A stretch of DNA of 64,000 bases from assembly GCA_018389105.1 (NCBI GenBank), contig JACATO010002136.1, positions 62,001 through 126,000 on the forward strand. Direction: 5' to 3'. Below, in pieces: positions 14,341 through 26,700 of the stretch. This DNA comes from Nautilus pompilius. Lineage: Eukaryota; Mollusca; Cephalopoda; Nautilida; Nautilidae. The notes beneath the pieces were generated by a model that was not told the origin of the DNA, searched no databases, and worked only from the letters and a program-made list of their open reading frames with translations. A program made the position numbers and the translations under genes. The first letter of the stretch is position 1, and each line of letters starts with the position of its first letter.

Positions 14341-14780
14341 GTATACCACGTCACTTACTACTCAGTGTCGCCATCATATCGCGGGTTTCGTGTACCACGT
14401 CACAAACTACTCAGTGTCGCCATCATATCGCGGGTTTCGTGTACCACGTCACTTACTACTCAGTGTCGCCATCATATCGCGGGTTTCGTGTACCACGTCA
14501 CTTACTACTCAGTGTCGCCATCATATCGCGGGTTTTGTGTACCACGTCACATACTACTCAGTGTCGCCATCATATCGCGGGTTTTGTGTACCACGTCACA
14601 TACTACTCAGTGTCGCCATCATATCGCGGGTTTTGTGTACCACGTCACATACTACTCAGTGTCGCCATCATATCGCGGGTTTCGTGTACCACGTCACTTA
14701 CTACTCAGTGTCGCCATCATATCGCAGGTTTTGTGTACCACGTCACATACTACTCAGTGTCGCCATCATATCGCGGGTTT
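14341..14780. repeat. 49-bp minisatellite, 9 copies
   Basis: Nine units of 49 bp, with TACCACGTCAC beginning at 14344, 14393, 14442, 14491, 14540, 14589, 14638, 14687 and 14736. Units differ by few substitutions (for example CACTTACT versus CACATACT, and GGGTTTCG versus GGGTTTTG). Each carries one ACGTCA, the half-site of the CRE, but not the full palindrome. Because 49 is not a multiple of three, the repeat reads through successive frames without stops, which creates spurious frames of up to about 150 codons. Confidence 0.96.
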
Positions 14781-14879
14781 CTAGTTGATGGTACACTCGC
14801 AATCCGTTCAAAGACAATAAGTCTCTAACAAGCGAGTGTTAAGCCTGGTCATCAGCCAAAGGTGGCCATACCCGTGTGG

Positions 14880-14884
<5 letters not shown>

Positions 14885-14966
<82 letters not shown>
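14885..14966. repeat. (AT)n microsatellite
   Basis: About 80 bp of nearly pure alternating AT with one phase break. It is self-complementary and could extrude a cruciform. Confidence 0.95.
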
Positions 14967-14968
<2 letters not shown>

Positions 14969-15189
14969 TCTTAGTAAACAATGTTTCACTTGATAGGTCT
15001 ATTCACAAAATACTTGCCAAAGAAATAAATCATGCACGTTCATTTTGATATTCTCTCGATGAGCCCATGCTAATTTTCACAAAGTTTTGTTTCCAGGAAC
15101 CCCGATGTCAACGCACCTGTACTTTTAGGACATTAAGAGAAATTCCCGGTATGTGTTGTTGTTGTTGTTTTTTTTTTCGAATAAAACAA

Positions 15190-15365
15190 AAATAAAACAA
15201 ATCCGTCGATGGTTCACCGACCCTCGCCCTGACCTCGAGGTTGGGATCGTCTCGCATGAACCAGAAAGGGGAGGCGTGGAGGCATCTTATCTTGGTGACC
15301 AAGCTATCTGGGTAGGGTCGGGTTCACGGGGCCTCTACAGCGTGGGCCCGGAGAATCCATACTAA
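15190..15365 (+). repeat. SINE-like dispersed repeat, copy 1 (candidate)
   Basis: Contains GAGGCATCTTATCTTGGTGACCAAGC, given here in parts as GGAGGCATC and CTTGGTGACCAAGC. This resembles the minus strand of the copy near 60.4 kb (AGGTATCAG, CTTGGTGACCAAGC). It is GC-richer than its flanks and followed by T runs. The tRNA-like head was not proven. Confidence 0.4.
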
Positions 15366-15440
15366 AACGTTTCGTTTTTTTTTTTGTTGTTTTTTTTTCA
15401 GATGAGAGAAGAAACTTGAGCACCCGCACGACCAGCTGGT

Positions 15441-15446
15441 GGAGTG

Positions 15447-15478
<32 letters not shown>

Positions 15479-15509
15479 GTTACAAGACAGGGAGAGAGGG
15501 ATCACGTCA

Positions 15510-15549
<40 letters not shown>
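15441..15549. repeat. (GA)n microsatellite with two degenerate CRE modules
   Basis: GA runs flank GATGACGTTACAAGACAG (near 15473) and GATCACGTCAATACATGG (near 15500). Both look like decayed copies of the TGACGTCA-linker-purine module. Confidence 0.8.
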
Positions 15550-15551
<2 letters not shown>

Positions 15552-17165
15552 TTCGCCAGGCAGGTGCGGGGAGCAGCCCACCTATCACCAGACCGTTAAT
15601 TGATAGATGCTATTAGCAGTTGCGGTAGCAGCTTTCCATATTGTCAGTATGGAAATATAACAACAACAACAACAATAATAATAGTTTCAACTGGAAAAAA
15701 TATGAAGTCTAGCACAAAAAATAAACGAACCCAGACAGAAATTCGTGGCTTTTACACGACCAGTAAGAAGATGCCTACAAATTCCCCGGTATATTTAGCA
15801 ACTCTTTTATAAATATAAAACTCTTTCTTTATACATTTTTAAAACGCCTTATGTGTTTGTATGCGCATCGAGAGAAGAGGGGACAGAAGGCTGGTTCCAC
15901 CGCTGTGGAAATAATTTAAAAATTAGTATATCCATCATCTTTACTTACTTTAAGGGATCTAACTGAGAAAGAGACAGTAGAACCCGGAAATAAAAAGACT
16001 AACATTTGTTTATCTGATCACTGAAGAGAATCGTTTCAGTTCAATTCTTCCTTCATCAAGCAAATGATAAAAAGGTATTTAAGAGAAATGCTCCATCTCG
16101 CAGCATGCGTTATCTACCCTGATCCAGTTCCATGCGTTACCATGGCGTCAGAGCTCCGAAAAAGTGTTTCGACGACGTGGATAGCTTTCGAAATTCGTGC
16201 TTCCCGCCATCTTGGTAAAATGCTAAACGCCAGATCGATACATTTCAATCAGCTCTAATTGCTTTCCTTCTGGCAGTGTGCGTTGTTTATAAAATTTAAT
16301 GTCTCCTCTACATTTTTTTCTTTTTTTTTCCATCGCCCGTTGAAGAATTCACTGAGATTGAAAGTATCGATCTGGCTCTCGCAAGGCTTCGCAGAACCAA
16401 CAAAGAGGCGAGACTAGCCCGTCCTGTGACCACATTGTGTCAGTGCTTTCAGAAATTCAGTAAAGGAGAGAGAAAAACTACTACTAACATTGTTTTGTTG
16501 TCACCTCCCCTTTATTTCGTGTTGTTGTTTTTTTTAATATTGAAAAAGAGCAAGGAAGAATGTAAATAACTGTCGCGAAAAACGAAAACGAAATAATTTT
16601 AAAAAGCAAATTTAATTATTTTTTTAAAAAAGAAAAAAAAATTAGCAAAACAAAAAATAGTATTTACTTCAAATGGACTCCGTGGGGGGATACTTAGAAA
16701 ATAATACTGGGGAATTTGGTAAGTTTATTTGCGTTTTTAAAATTCTTACATCACGAATTAGTAACGTAAGAAAACCGGACTCTAGCCGAGCTTAGATGTG
16801 TGCTTGCCAGGCTTAGTTGTCAAGTTTAAGAAGTTTGGCGTTGGAAGTACATCGTTGATAATGACAAAAATGAGAGATTCCCTCGGTCATAGCCCGAACT
16901 GATTCTTCCTTCTACCGCTAGAACAGTAGCTTCTGTTCAACAAAAGAAAGTAGAAATGGCTTCCGGGAGGCAGTAACCGTCGTGGGTTTTTTGAGTCAAC
17001 AGTGGCGCCGCGTCGTTCTGACCGTCGACGGCTATGGGAGACCCTAACCCTGCGCGCTAAAGCCCAGGAAACCTCTCGGGGGGGGCGGCGCGGGTGCATC
17101 CTTACGGTAAGATGGAACTGCACCAACCGATGCCGAACCTTTGGTTGCATTGCACAATGTGCCGA
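15550..17165. other. No gene recognised
   Basis: Non-coding by inspection. A CCGCCATCTTGG sequence near 16206-16217 matches the YY1-type motif often found at metazoan promoters, but no adjacent exon is recognisable. AT-rich stretch at 16560-16660. Confidence 0.5.
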
Positions 17166-17571
17166 CGAATCCCAGAGAGAGAGATTACGTCATTATACAG
17201 AGAGATGACGCCATTACAGAGGGAGATTACATCATTATACAGAGAGATTACGTCATTACAGAGGGAGATTACATCATTATACAGAGAGATGACGCCATTA
17301 CAGAGGGATGACGCTATTACAAAGAGAGAGATGACGTCATTACAGAGGGAGATTACGTCATTATACAGAGAGATTGCGCCATTACAGAGGGATGACGCTA
17401 TTACAAAGAGAGAGATGACGTCATTATACAGAGAGATGACGTCATTATACAGAGAGATGATGCCATTACAGAGGGATGACGCTATTACAAAGAGAGAGAT
17501 GACGTCATTATAGAGGGAGATTACGTCATTATACAGAGAGATGACGCCATTACAGAGGGATGACGCTATTA

Positions 17572-17603
<32 letters not shown>

Positions 17604-17610
17604 GAGAGAG
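17166..17610. repeat. GA-rich minisatellite with CRE variants (array C, about 21-bp unit)
   Basis: Units of about 20-22 bp of the form GAGAGATGACGTCATTATACA. Intact TGACGTCA occurs at 17332, 17416, 17437 and 17500. Most others are variants: TTACGTCA, TTACATCA, TGACGCCA, TGACGCTA, TGATGCCA and TTGCGCCA. The array ends in a plain GA run at about 17573-17610. Confidence 0.93.
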
Positions 17611-19190
17611 ATGATTTTTACAGCATCTGCCCAAGCCGATATATAATAGGTGGCCATTCATGAAGCCCACATCGGTGAAAGAACTGTCAACAGATAGTCT
17701 ACGTAACAAGAGGAGTGAGTATCCATCCGCCCTGCCCTACCACCGCTCATAGGCAGTCAGATGGCACTCATCGCGTTTCCGAATAAATTCTGAGGTTTTC
17801 TAAACTTCCAAATTTATACTAATTCCAAAAGAAGGTAACGCATTAGTAATATCCAAAAAAGTCTTTTTTAAGGTAAAAAACAAACAAACAAAACGGTCTT
17901 CATACGATGTCGGGTTTCGTTCAGAAGTGGAGGACGCGTTCGTGCAGCTGAAAAGCAGTGACGCAGAAAATGAAACAGAAACTTCTATGGCCGCAGTAAA
18001 ACATTATCTCGCTAATGTGCAAATAAAAGCTAACAACCTAAATAGCGCTCACAAAACAAAAATATCGATTCGCCTGCGTCTTTCTTATCCGGTTTTCTCT
18101 TCGCATCTTCGAGGGTGGCTCGGCTCAGCGCAGGTGGTTTTCAATTCGTTGCCGTGACAACGGGACAACGCTTGCCGGGAGGGAGCTTTTAGCAGCGAAG
18201 CCAGATAATCTTCCGATTTCCAAAGATATATTGTCTCTTTAAATAAATAAAGAAAAAAGCCCTGTAAAGCCTCGCTGCTTTTTATTCCCCGGCAAGATCC
18301 ATCAGCAAGAGAAAACTGACAGATTCACTGTTCTATGCCAGCGACAGTCAGTGGGTGAGATCAGGTATTGAGCCAGGCTAGAAATGTAGCAGTAAGGGAA
18401 ATAGAGGCAACCTGCATTTAATTACAAAGTCATGTTTACCTAATCACGTCGGCGAGTCAGTAGTAACTGTGACGGATTTAAAGATCCCGTGCTCTTTTCG
18501 ATTTAATGCTTGGTTCCGTCAGCCCGAAAGTTAAATCTGCAAAATAGCTTTATACAATATAATTAGCAACGGCCAATTTCGAATCATGTAAGCAAAATAT
18601 ATAAAAAAAATAATAATAAGAAGAAAACAAAAAAACACTAATCGATTGAAAAAGTAAACAACGGAAGAACAGAAACCCAGCGCACAAGTGAGAAATAGTT
18701 GTCTGTCTGACTGATTGATTGTTCTACCATGCTGTACGACGCAGATTTAAAACCTCCTCTGTTTCAGTGGAGTGACAGTTTCTGCTGCACCGATAATCAT
18801 CTCGCTCTGAATCCCATTTTCATTATTTTCGATTCTTTCTTGAAAAAATCCCCCCCCTCCCCCACCCCCTCTCAAGGTTTCCAACAATCGCAGACCGGGT
18901 TCGCTCGAACGGAAAGCGGCGATCTCTTCCAATCGTCGAGCCTGAAGAAACGCGTTGAGGGGCTCTCACGGAGTCGCACGACAATACCCACGAGACCTGT
19001 GTCGGTGGTGGATCAACCCCTTCCCCCCGCGCCCCCGCGTTCCACAGGAAAGTGATAAGCAGCCCTTCGGTGCCACGCTTTCAGAAGTCGAAGAGTCAGG
19101 GAAGTGGTGACATTTGTACAGAGTATCGCGTCACTTAAATCCTGAAGACTTCCAACCGTATTTATTTGAGAATTTGGTATTCTTGCAAAA
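17611..19190. other. No gene recognised
   Basis: Ordinary non-coding sequence. Open frames at 17927 and 18729 lack family features. C-rich run near 18851-18870. Confidence 0.5.
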
Positions 19191-19193
19191 ACT

Positions 19194-19346
<153 letters not shown>

Positions 19347-19348
<2 letters not shown>

Positions 19349-22300
19349 CACATTTTCAGACTTCTGCCTCTCTTATGATGGAAGGAATAAATAAAAATTC
19401 TACATAATATTAACTTGATGTAAATACCAGGTAAAGAGATGTGGCCGTTCAGTTGATTTCATGTAACGCGGTCAGGAACAAGTGACGACAAGTTTTGGTT
19501 AATTGTAAGAGATAGATGATGGATATATTCTTCCTTAATATGATACACAAAATAGATTTAAAAAAAAAACAAACAAACAACACAGACCCGGTAAGTTATC
19601 AGCTGTATTTCTAAAGTAATGTCACCAAAAAGAAATTCTAGTTCATCGAATTGTTTCTGACAAAAACAGACCGCGGCACGTCGCCCCCAAATCGACTAGA
19701 AATGAGGGAAAACGGAGTACTCAGGAGAAACTCAAGCAAACGAGATGTAACAGAAAAGCAGAAAAGCCAAGCACCCCACCACTCAAAATTTGAGGTTGTA
19801 ATCTGGTCAGTGCTTCAAGAACGTGCCGCGAGTTGGCCCATGTGGCGTCGGAGGTGAAAATATGGATTTTGCTATCAACACCACCAACTTAGTTATTACC
19901 CCCCTTTTTTAAAAATGATTATTATTTTGTCGTTTTCTGCTAAGCTCTGATTTATTGTTTCCCTGTCCAACAATGCACAGCCCATGCGAGCGGCTCACCC
20001 CTTTCAAGACGTGTCCGATAAAAAGGATAGTTAGCCTCGCTCAGATCCTGAACAAACTTTGTGATCTGAACTTGGTGTAAGCTCACGACCAGCTCTGCTT
20101 TAGCCCTTGAGAGGCCGTTCAAAAACTGACCCCCCCAACGATCTTTTGTGCAGTTTCAACATTTGTGAATGGCGTCGTCGCCTAACGACGGGGTGACCGA
20201 ACGTCGAAACAGCGGATCGAAGGGCAAAACCTGTTCCAATAACAACGGGAAACCGCAGTAACATTTTAAGTATTGGGGGGTGGGTGGATCTGAAGCAGCC
20301 GATGGTGTGTTAGATGATCGCGTAACACTTACGAGCTTCTCTGTGTCAACCTTCGTCTAAAAGCTCTCCTCGATCTAGTACGCAAGTAGGCAGCAGAATA
20401 GGCAGTGTATTACCTATCGTGCCCATTTACCTTGGGCACCTTTTAAATCAGACAGCAACTCCGGCTCTGCCTTTCATTATCTTAAGTGTTAACGTAAAAA
20501 AAAAAATAGCAAAACGTACTTGAAACAGAAATTCGAATCGCTTAGAATTCTTCTGGATTGGTTGTGGGAGAGAACCAACACGAACGAGGCTGGTGGTGCG
20601 AAAGACTGGGAAAGGCCACGCCCATTGGTTGAGCGCCGAGAAAAACGGTCAGTCCCTTCGAGGACAAAGACCAAGGCTACGGGCTAAAACAACCGACTAA
20701 GTCGAAAGGCGTCGCATAAATTCTTACTGCAAAACGTTACTACTGATGTCAGAACTGGCAGGCAGGTTAGTATATGCGATATACTGCACTTTCTTTCCCA
20801 TTCAGCAGTGCGCAGCTACGTACAGAGAACATCTAGAAAAAGAGGGCCCTTTTTTTTCCCCTTTAAAGCTCTAAGTACAGTTAGCCAAAAAAAAAAAAAA
20901 ATTCCAACGAACCACTTATGGAAAGAAATTCTGCGGTGACGGTCACAACACGAAAATCAGAATTTATGGCATTAGAGTTCACATCAGAGTAGAATTTTCC
21001 GAACGATAGCCTCTCGCAGGATCAATAAAACAGAAAGTACGGGAAGGTTCTACTGTTGTTGATATTATCTTAGTTTAATGAATGCATCTTTTGATGAAAT
21101 ATGACGACGGTTCGTATCGTGCTCGTAGATCTTCACGATAAAGTGTACACAAAAGATTAGATATTCGGTATCATATTTTACTTTCTCCGACAGGTGGCGT
21201 ATTTTTTTGTGCTTCCGTTTCAGTAAATAAACACTATGCGATTTTCTGCGGCGGAGACAAAACAACAACAACAAAACCCGACAGTAACCGCGAGATCGGA
21301 TGCGCGACTGCCCACCACCATTTACCTCGACCTTCATGGTCAGGACGATTTGTACCTTTTACTCTCATATTTACTCTTCGTTATTTCAACTGATTTAGAA
21401 GGTGACGACAGCCGACTCGGGCAAACTGTCCAATGGCGGCGCCATGGATCTGATCTAAAATGCTGTCCCGGTATTACGTACAATTCTACCTGACGGGATA
21501 TTATGGATCGGTAGTGGGGGGAGGGGACTGGGATCTGGCAAAGTAAAATTAAATGAAATTTAAATAGATAAATAAATAAATAAATAAGTAGATATTACAT
21601 GATACTTTTGCTGGTGCTGTTCGTTTAGCAAAACTGAGAGATCGGTTTTAGTGTGGGTAGGGTTAAAGAGGTTCTAGACTCACTGGAAGCTACTTCACTT
21701 TACAATTTATGAGAAAACGTAAATATAATAAAAATACAATTTTTAAAATAGAATTTAAAACGACGACGACAACAACAACAACAACAACAAGAACAAAATT
21801 CTTTTACAAGCAGATATGATTATAAAAACCAACATCGCGAGAGAATTTCCCCTTTAGCCCCGTCAATATCCCCTCCCAATCAAGTATACTTCCTTTACCG
21901 GTGTCTCAGTTAGGGGAGGGGAGATCGGGACTAGTTGTTATAGGGTTAAGCTGTTACATAAACCGGTATTTCCTAATTAATACCCTAACCCTTGTAAAAC
22001 CACTAAGGTTGGTATCTCTCCCCTCCCTCCCACGAAATAGGTGGATGTTCTCGTCATTGCGCCCTCCGCTGTCCCTGTCAGTCCCCGTCAGGTTCTGCTA
22101 CAAACAACAGGCACGCGTGGCTGCTCAGCAGTTGACCAGATATCGCTGCTCTCGTCTTTAACCGACTGACGGTTCGAGAACTCGGCCTGGAACATCATCG
22201 GGTGATAACTGTCGGCGCCTCCGCCGAAATAAGCGCAGAATCCGGACACCTGCTTCAGTCCGGCTCCACGCTGAAATATTCAAGGCGCTCTCGCGCTCCG

Positions 22301-22390
22301 TCCTCGATCTCCACCAACACAGACAATTACCATCGTTGTTTTTTTTGTGGGGATGCTGATCTGTTAATAACTGTACTGGGGTGTGCACAT
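19347..22390. other. No gene recognised
   Basis: About 3 kb with CpG-containing patches and homopolymer runs (20500, 20888). No exon, RNA gene or transposon was recognised. Exons of the MFSD4-like transporter could lie here but were not identified by eye. Confidence 0.45.
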
Positions 22391-22391
22391 G

Positions 22392-22393
<2 letters not shown>

Positions 22394-22486
<93 letters not shown>
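22394..22486. repeat. (TTA)n microsatellite
   Basis: About 90 bp of ATT repeat with one phase shift near 22438. Confidence 0.97.
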
Positions 22487-23509
22487 CAGTTGGAGCCAAA
22501 ATAAGCGCGCCGTAGAAATATTATTTTTGTTGTGTCCTGGCAACGATAGCGGCGGCCACTCACCCGACCGCATCACCGCCGGTCAGTGATCGAACCCCTG
22601 AAACAACGAAGACTCGTTCCGTGTTTCTGAGACGTACAGATTTGGGTCGGTCCGGAAGTATTTCCTTTTAGGAGTATTCTCCGACCGACATCCCACACAG
22701 CAATTTTACCAACTGCTCCCCCCCCAACAAACCCATCCATTACTAGATTTTACGATTGAATGGCGTGAGACTGCAAATAATTTTGTTTTTGTTTTTTTTT
22801 TAATTATATCCCTAACGGGCTTCCATGCACAGCGGGAACCGGAACTACAACACCGCCCGAAACCCTTTCTCTCTATCTACTGTCTCCTTAAACCTGACTG
22901 TACGACTGTTGGCAATGCCTACGTAATGGATGACGAATGTTTCGGGGCAGAGCCCTTATGAAATAGAAAAAAAAAAATAAAAGAAAAGGGTTTAATATAC
23001 TTTATGTTGTGTTTTTTTTTTTTTTTAAAAAAAAACAATCTGCACTTTCACTTTGTTCATCCTGGGCCGAACTCTCGATATCCGGTGGTCTAAAACCTCC
23101 TTAAGTTGCACTATTGTAGCCACGTCCAAGAAATCAGCCGAGGACCTGTAAACAGTAGCTCCCTGAATCGGCACAAATGTTTACAAAATGATAATTAAGA
23201 CCACTACCCGCAACACCTCGATCAAATCGAGATGGTATCTGATTAATAATTCAAACCTACATCACCGAAGTTAATTGGGTCCGGAGGGTAGGGGGGGGCA
23301 ATAGCTGGGAAAAGCATTGTTCCTTAAGCTAAGTCAACACGTACAGTAGTCTTCTGGAGATCAGAACGACTTCTGCGCGTGATGATGAAATATGCATCAA
23401 CGCCCTCTGCTTTCTTCTTTGATCTCCAGATTTAGATCTCTAGAAAAATTCGGTTATCTTTAAACCAGATTCTCCTCGTCGGGAAAATTTAATTTTTCTC
23501 AATGAAAAC
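22487..23509. other. No gene recognised
   Basis: Contains a GATCGAACCCC near 22588 that on the minus strand reads GGGGTTCGATC, resembling a tRNA/SINE B box, but no matching A box or tRNA fold was found. T run at 23010-23025. Confidence 0.45.
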
Positions 23510-23518
23510 TCCCCCCCC

Positions 23519-23574
<56 letters not shown>

Positions 23575-23580
23575 TCTCTC

Positions 23581-23626
<46 letters not shown>

Positions 23627-23704
23627 TCTCTCTCTCGTTCCATCTCTCTCCATCTCTCTCTCTCTCTCCATCTCTCTCCTATCCTCGCTCTCTCTCTCTC
23701 TCCC
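23510..23704. repeat. (CT)n microsatellite
   Basis: About 190 bp of CT with occasional CCATCTC and CGTTCC interruptions. It contains no TGACGTCA, unlike the GA/CT tracts left of 18 kb. Confidence 0.95.
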
Positions 23705-25075
23705 CTTTGTGGTGCAAGAAAAAAAGAAAAAACAACAACAAAAGGGGCTGGTTATGGCTGTAGAATCTTAAGGTTATTTAAGGCCCAGTTTTGCTATTGG
23801 AACAACGGTCCTGAACGTCGCGAGTTTTCTATTATGAGAACCGTCAGTGGAAATGACCTTTAAAAATGGCTCCAGCGCGTGCTGAAGTGCGTTTTAAGAG
23901 TCTAACCCGACCATCTCTCCCCCCCAAAAAAAATGGCTTCGATTTTATGTAACGGTCTAAAACGAGCCTTTGTTCAAATTACGCCAACCGTAAAATATCG
24001 GGGATATTCGACTAGAAACTGAGACGTTTGTGGGAAGTGAAGAACCGCAGTTGGTCTGTGATATATTAGCGTTGGTTTTCACCGTACAAGATCTCGGAGA
24101 CGTCACGGTGTGTAAACAGAATACTGGATGACGTGCAGGAAACAGAAATTCAAATTTTGCATATAAATATTCACTCTACCACCATAATGCTATCAAAATA
24201 TTCTCAGTTTAATTCTCTAGATATAATGCCGAATACGTCATAGATTTCCCCCCCTTTCTTTATCAGTAACAAATGCCGCAGTGTCTACTGCATTTCACAG
24301 AAATAGCTAATTCAAGTTTAATTCCTTAACCCCGTAAGCTAAGCGTCTTGGTATTTAAATTTCGGCCTAAATTCGAAACTGGGTTCTCCTTTAATGAAAG
24401 AGGGACTATAAAAAAAAGAAAATGTATTGGTTCGTTTTATGTTCGTCTTCTCCTTCTGAAAATATGTTTTTTTTCTGATTTGTTTTACCTAAAACGGTTA
24501 AGTGCCGTAGAAACAACGTCGGAGTGAAGGCTCCGAGCCGGGGCTGAGTGGAATCCCATTTACTCGCATTTCAAAAACTAATCTACGCGAGTCCGAAGTC
24601 TCTCGCGAACTGACGGCTAAAGTAAATGTATGTGATGTCTTCGAGTAAGCGTGTGAGTGTGAGTGTGTACATGAGGAAGGAAGTGTGTTTGCGTGAGTGT
24701 GAGTGTGAGTGAGTGTTTCAAGGGGATTTTTTTTAAAAAAATGAACCCACATTCCTCTAATAACCGCCGCATCCGCTCTCTTTTCGTTTCCGAACGGATT
24801 AAGCATTATCTTCTCTCTCTTAATGTCAGTATCTGAAAAAGGTTTAAATAAATCGCTCGACGCAGACATTTGCGTAGACTTACAACCGACGATGCCCGTT
24901 CTTTAGCGATAAGAGACAGCAGCTCGCTCGCAGATTACACCGGAAGTGGGTGGAAAACAACCTCGTCTATCCGCGATAAAAGTGCACTTTCGGCCGGCTA
25001 GGGGTCTGTACATGAGTAGATTTGCCTAGTTTTAGTCACGACGCTTCAGCAGAGGCTGTTGCGGCACCGATAATT
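23705..25075. other. No gene recognised; GTGA-rich patch
   Basis: A GTGAGTGTGAGTG-type repeat at about 24644-24716 is the only low-complexity patch. The rest lies within or near the first intron of the minus-strand transporter. Confidence 0.5.
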
Positions 25076-25190
25076 CCTAATTTCACTAGACGGGGGGTGG
25101 AGGGGGGAGGGACTATATTCGACGTCATGCGGTTTTGACCCCCTCACCTCATGACGTCGATTATAGCCTCGCTCCCAACGCTTAATTAGG
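25076..25190. repeat. Fold-back (inverted repeat) element
   Basis: CCTAATTT at 25076 mirrors AATTAGG ending at 25190. Inside, CTATATTCGACGTCATG (25113-25129) and CATGACGTCGATTATAG (25150-25166) are near-perfect inverted copies around a 20-bp loop. The size and structure are those of a small fold-back MITE. Both arms carry CGACGTCATG, a CRE half-site. It lies in the presumed first intron of the MFSD4-like gene. Confidence 0.6.
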
Positions 25191-25499
25191 AAGAAGTACC
25201 GGTGCTATAGCGACTGACCCCCCTCCCTCCTCCTACTACCTACCCTCAGGTTAAACGATGCTATTATTTTAACATAATACGCCCGATTATAGCATAGTTT
25301 TAAACAATATAACTTAGCATAATTTTTCAACTTTTTTTTTTTCGATAAAACATCGGATGCGAGACAGAGCGGCCAGCAGGTGAAAGCCAGAGACCGGGTA
25401 CAGAAACGATGGACGGCTCGTCCAACTCGACCCTTAAAACAGAAACCCGCTAACACGACGGACGGAGAGGAACCGTGTTCCTTTGTCCGGAAAGTTTAC

Positions 25500-25780
25500 C
25501 TGTTCGCCAGGATCCCCGCCGCCACGGATCCGATAGATGTCATCAACAGCTGCACGAAGAAGACCCAGCTCATCTCGCGCAGGTCGGTGCCCGTCTGGCA
25601 GCCCAGGTCGAGCAGGGTGGGGCCCAGGCAGGCCACCCCCATGCCGAAAGTTCCGAACACCAGGCAGTAGGTGACCACGTCGAGCCAGTGGGTCAGGAAC
25701 AGTCTCCAGAAGCTGACCCGGGCCTCCGCGCCGTCTTTGGCCGTCGGGTAGCCATTCGTGGTCCCCGTCTCTCGAATCAT
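25500..25780 (-). CDS. First coding exon of an MFSD4/NaGLT1-like major facilitator transporter
   Basis: Encodes about 93 residues starting MIRETGTTNGYP. A polar N-terminus leads to a first membrane helix around residues 30-50, then the block LGPTLLDLGCQTGTDL, then SWVFFVQLLMTSIGSVAAGIL, a second helix around residues 70-90. The order 'FLGPTLLDL-CQT ... SWVFF-Q ... GS--GG' matches the N-terminus of MFSD4A and sodium-dependent glucose transporter 1 (MFSD4B) proteins, plasma-membrane carriers of the major facilitator superfamily. Reading continues to AAC-AG, followed immediately by a consensus donor GTAAAC at 25499-25494, so the exon ends in phase 2; the apparent stop lies inside the intron. The start is the first Met of the conserved block, although its context is weak (T at -3). 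The remaining ten or so helices should lie on exons at lower coordinates or outside the window; I did not find them. Substrate is not predictable from this piece. Confidence 0.85.
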
Positions 25781-26140
25781 CGATAACCGCCACTTTGGGA
25801 CGGACAGACGTGGCGGGGGAGGGGAGAGAGAGAGAGAGGGGGGGAGCAGGAACTCTGCCGTCGAAAGGAGGCCCCGACGCCAGCAGCAGTAGCAGACGGG
25901 GGGGTCAGTCCTCCATGCTGCCGGATGATCCGCTCGATCTGGATTTCTTGTCTTCCTTTTCTCCCCCTACCGACGTTCGTCTGCTTCTGTCGATTTTTTC
26001 CTGGCAACAGCTGTTCGTCGGCGGTCGCTGTAAATACGAGATCGGAACTGGGGACGGCGCGGCGCGGCACGGCGGAGTCTGCGTGTAGCGAGTTTAACAA
26101 TGCGCTATAAACCGACGGTTTCCAAAGTGAGGCCAATAAG
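25781..26140 (-). promoter_or_regulatory. GC- and CpG-rich leader/promoter of the MFSD4-like gene
   Basis: Directly upstream of the transporter start on the minus strand. The stretch is rich in G, C and CpG (for example around 26050-26080, repeated GGCGCGG-type sequence), in contrast to the AT-rich sequence beyond 26160. A TTTATA sequence (forward TATAAA near 26106-26111) and a forward CCAAT near 26132 are possible core-promoter elements. A transcription start site cannot be fixed by eye. Confidence 0.4.
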
Positions 26141-26159
26141 GGGGCGGGAGGGGGTGATA

Positions 26160-26700
26160 CAATTATTCATGAAAATGACTGAAAACTGTACAATAATTTA
26201 ATTAACGAACTACGGGTCCATAGTTGGGCTGTAGTTGCGGCTAATGATCGATAATCCCCTCTCCTTGTATTTAAAAAGATGGATTAGCACCACCAAAAAT
26301 TAGATAAGCCATAAATTGATACGGAAATATAGATAACAAACAAACAATTAAAATTATTTAAATAATAGAGTAAACATATGTTAAATTAAATAAATAATGA
26401 ATTTAAAAAAAATAGATAAATAAGTATACTTTTAACACATTAAAAAAAAAAACAAACTAATTAATAAAAGTAAATCAGTAAATATTGTTAATTTAAATAA
26501 ACTAGTTTAATTAAAATAATCAAATAATAAATTATTATCGATAAATATGTTACGTTAAAACGTAATAATTAAACAATCTAATTAATGGATAAAATTAGAA
26601 TATGCATAAGAAATAAAAGGTAAACTAACAAACTGATAAATACGTTTTAAAAAACGTGTATTTGACTAATAACTGTCGGTTGGACAAATCATTTAGATGT
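26160..26700. other. Very AT-rich non-coding block
   Basis: Dominated by AATTAAAT/TAAATAA-type sequence, in sharp contrast with the CpG-rich leader at 25781-26140. Compatible with a matrix-attachment or nucleosome-poor region, but that is inference. Confidence 0.5.

Noticed and set aside
14339..14828. Three overlapping 129-149 codon frames
   Set aside because: Produced by a 49-bp repeat that is stop-free in all three forward phases; no start context, splice signals or family match.
22580..22600. Possible tRNA or SINE B box on the minus strand (GGGGTTCGATC)
   Set aside because: No A box or cloverleaf could be formed around it by eye.
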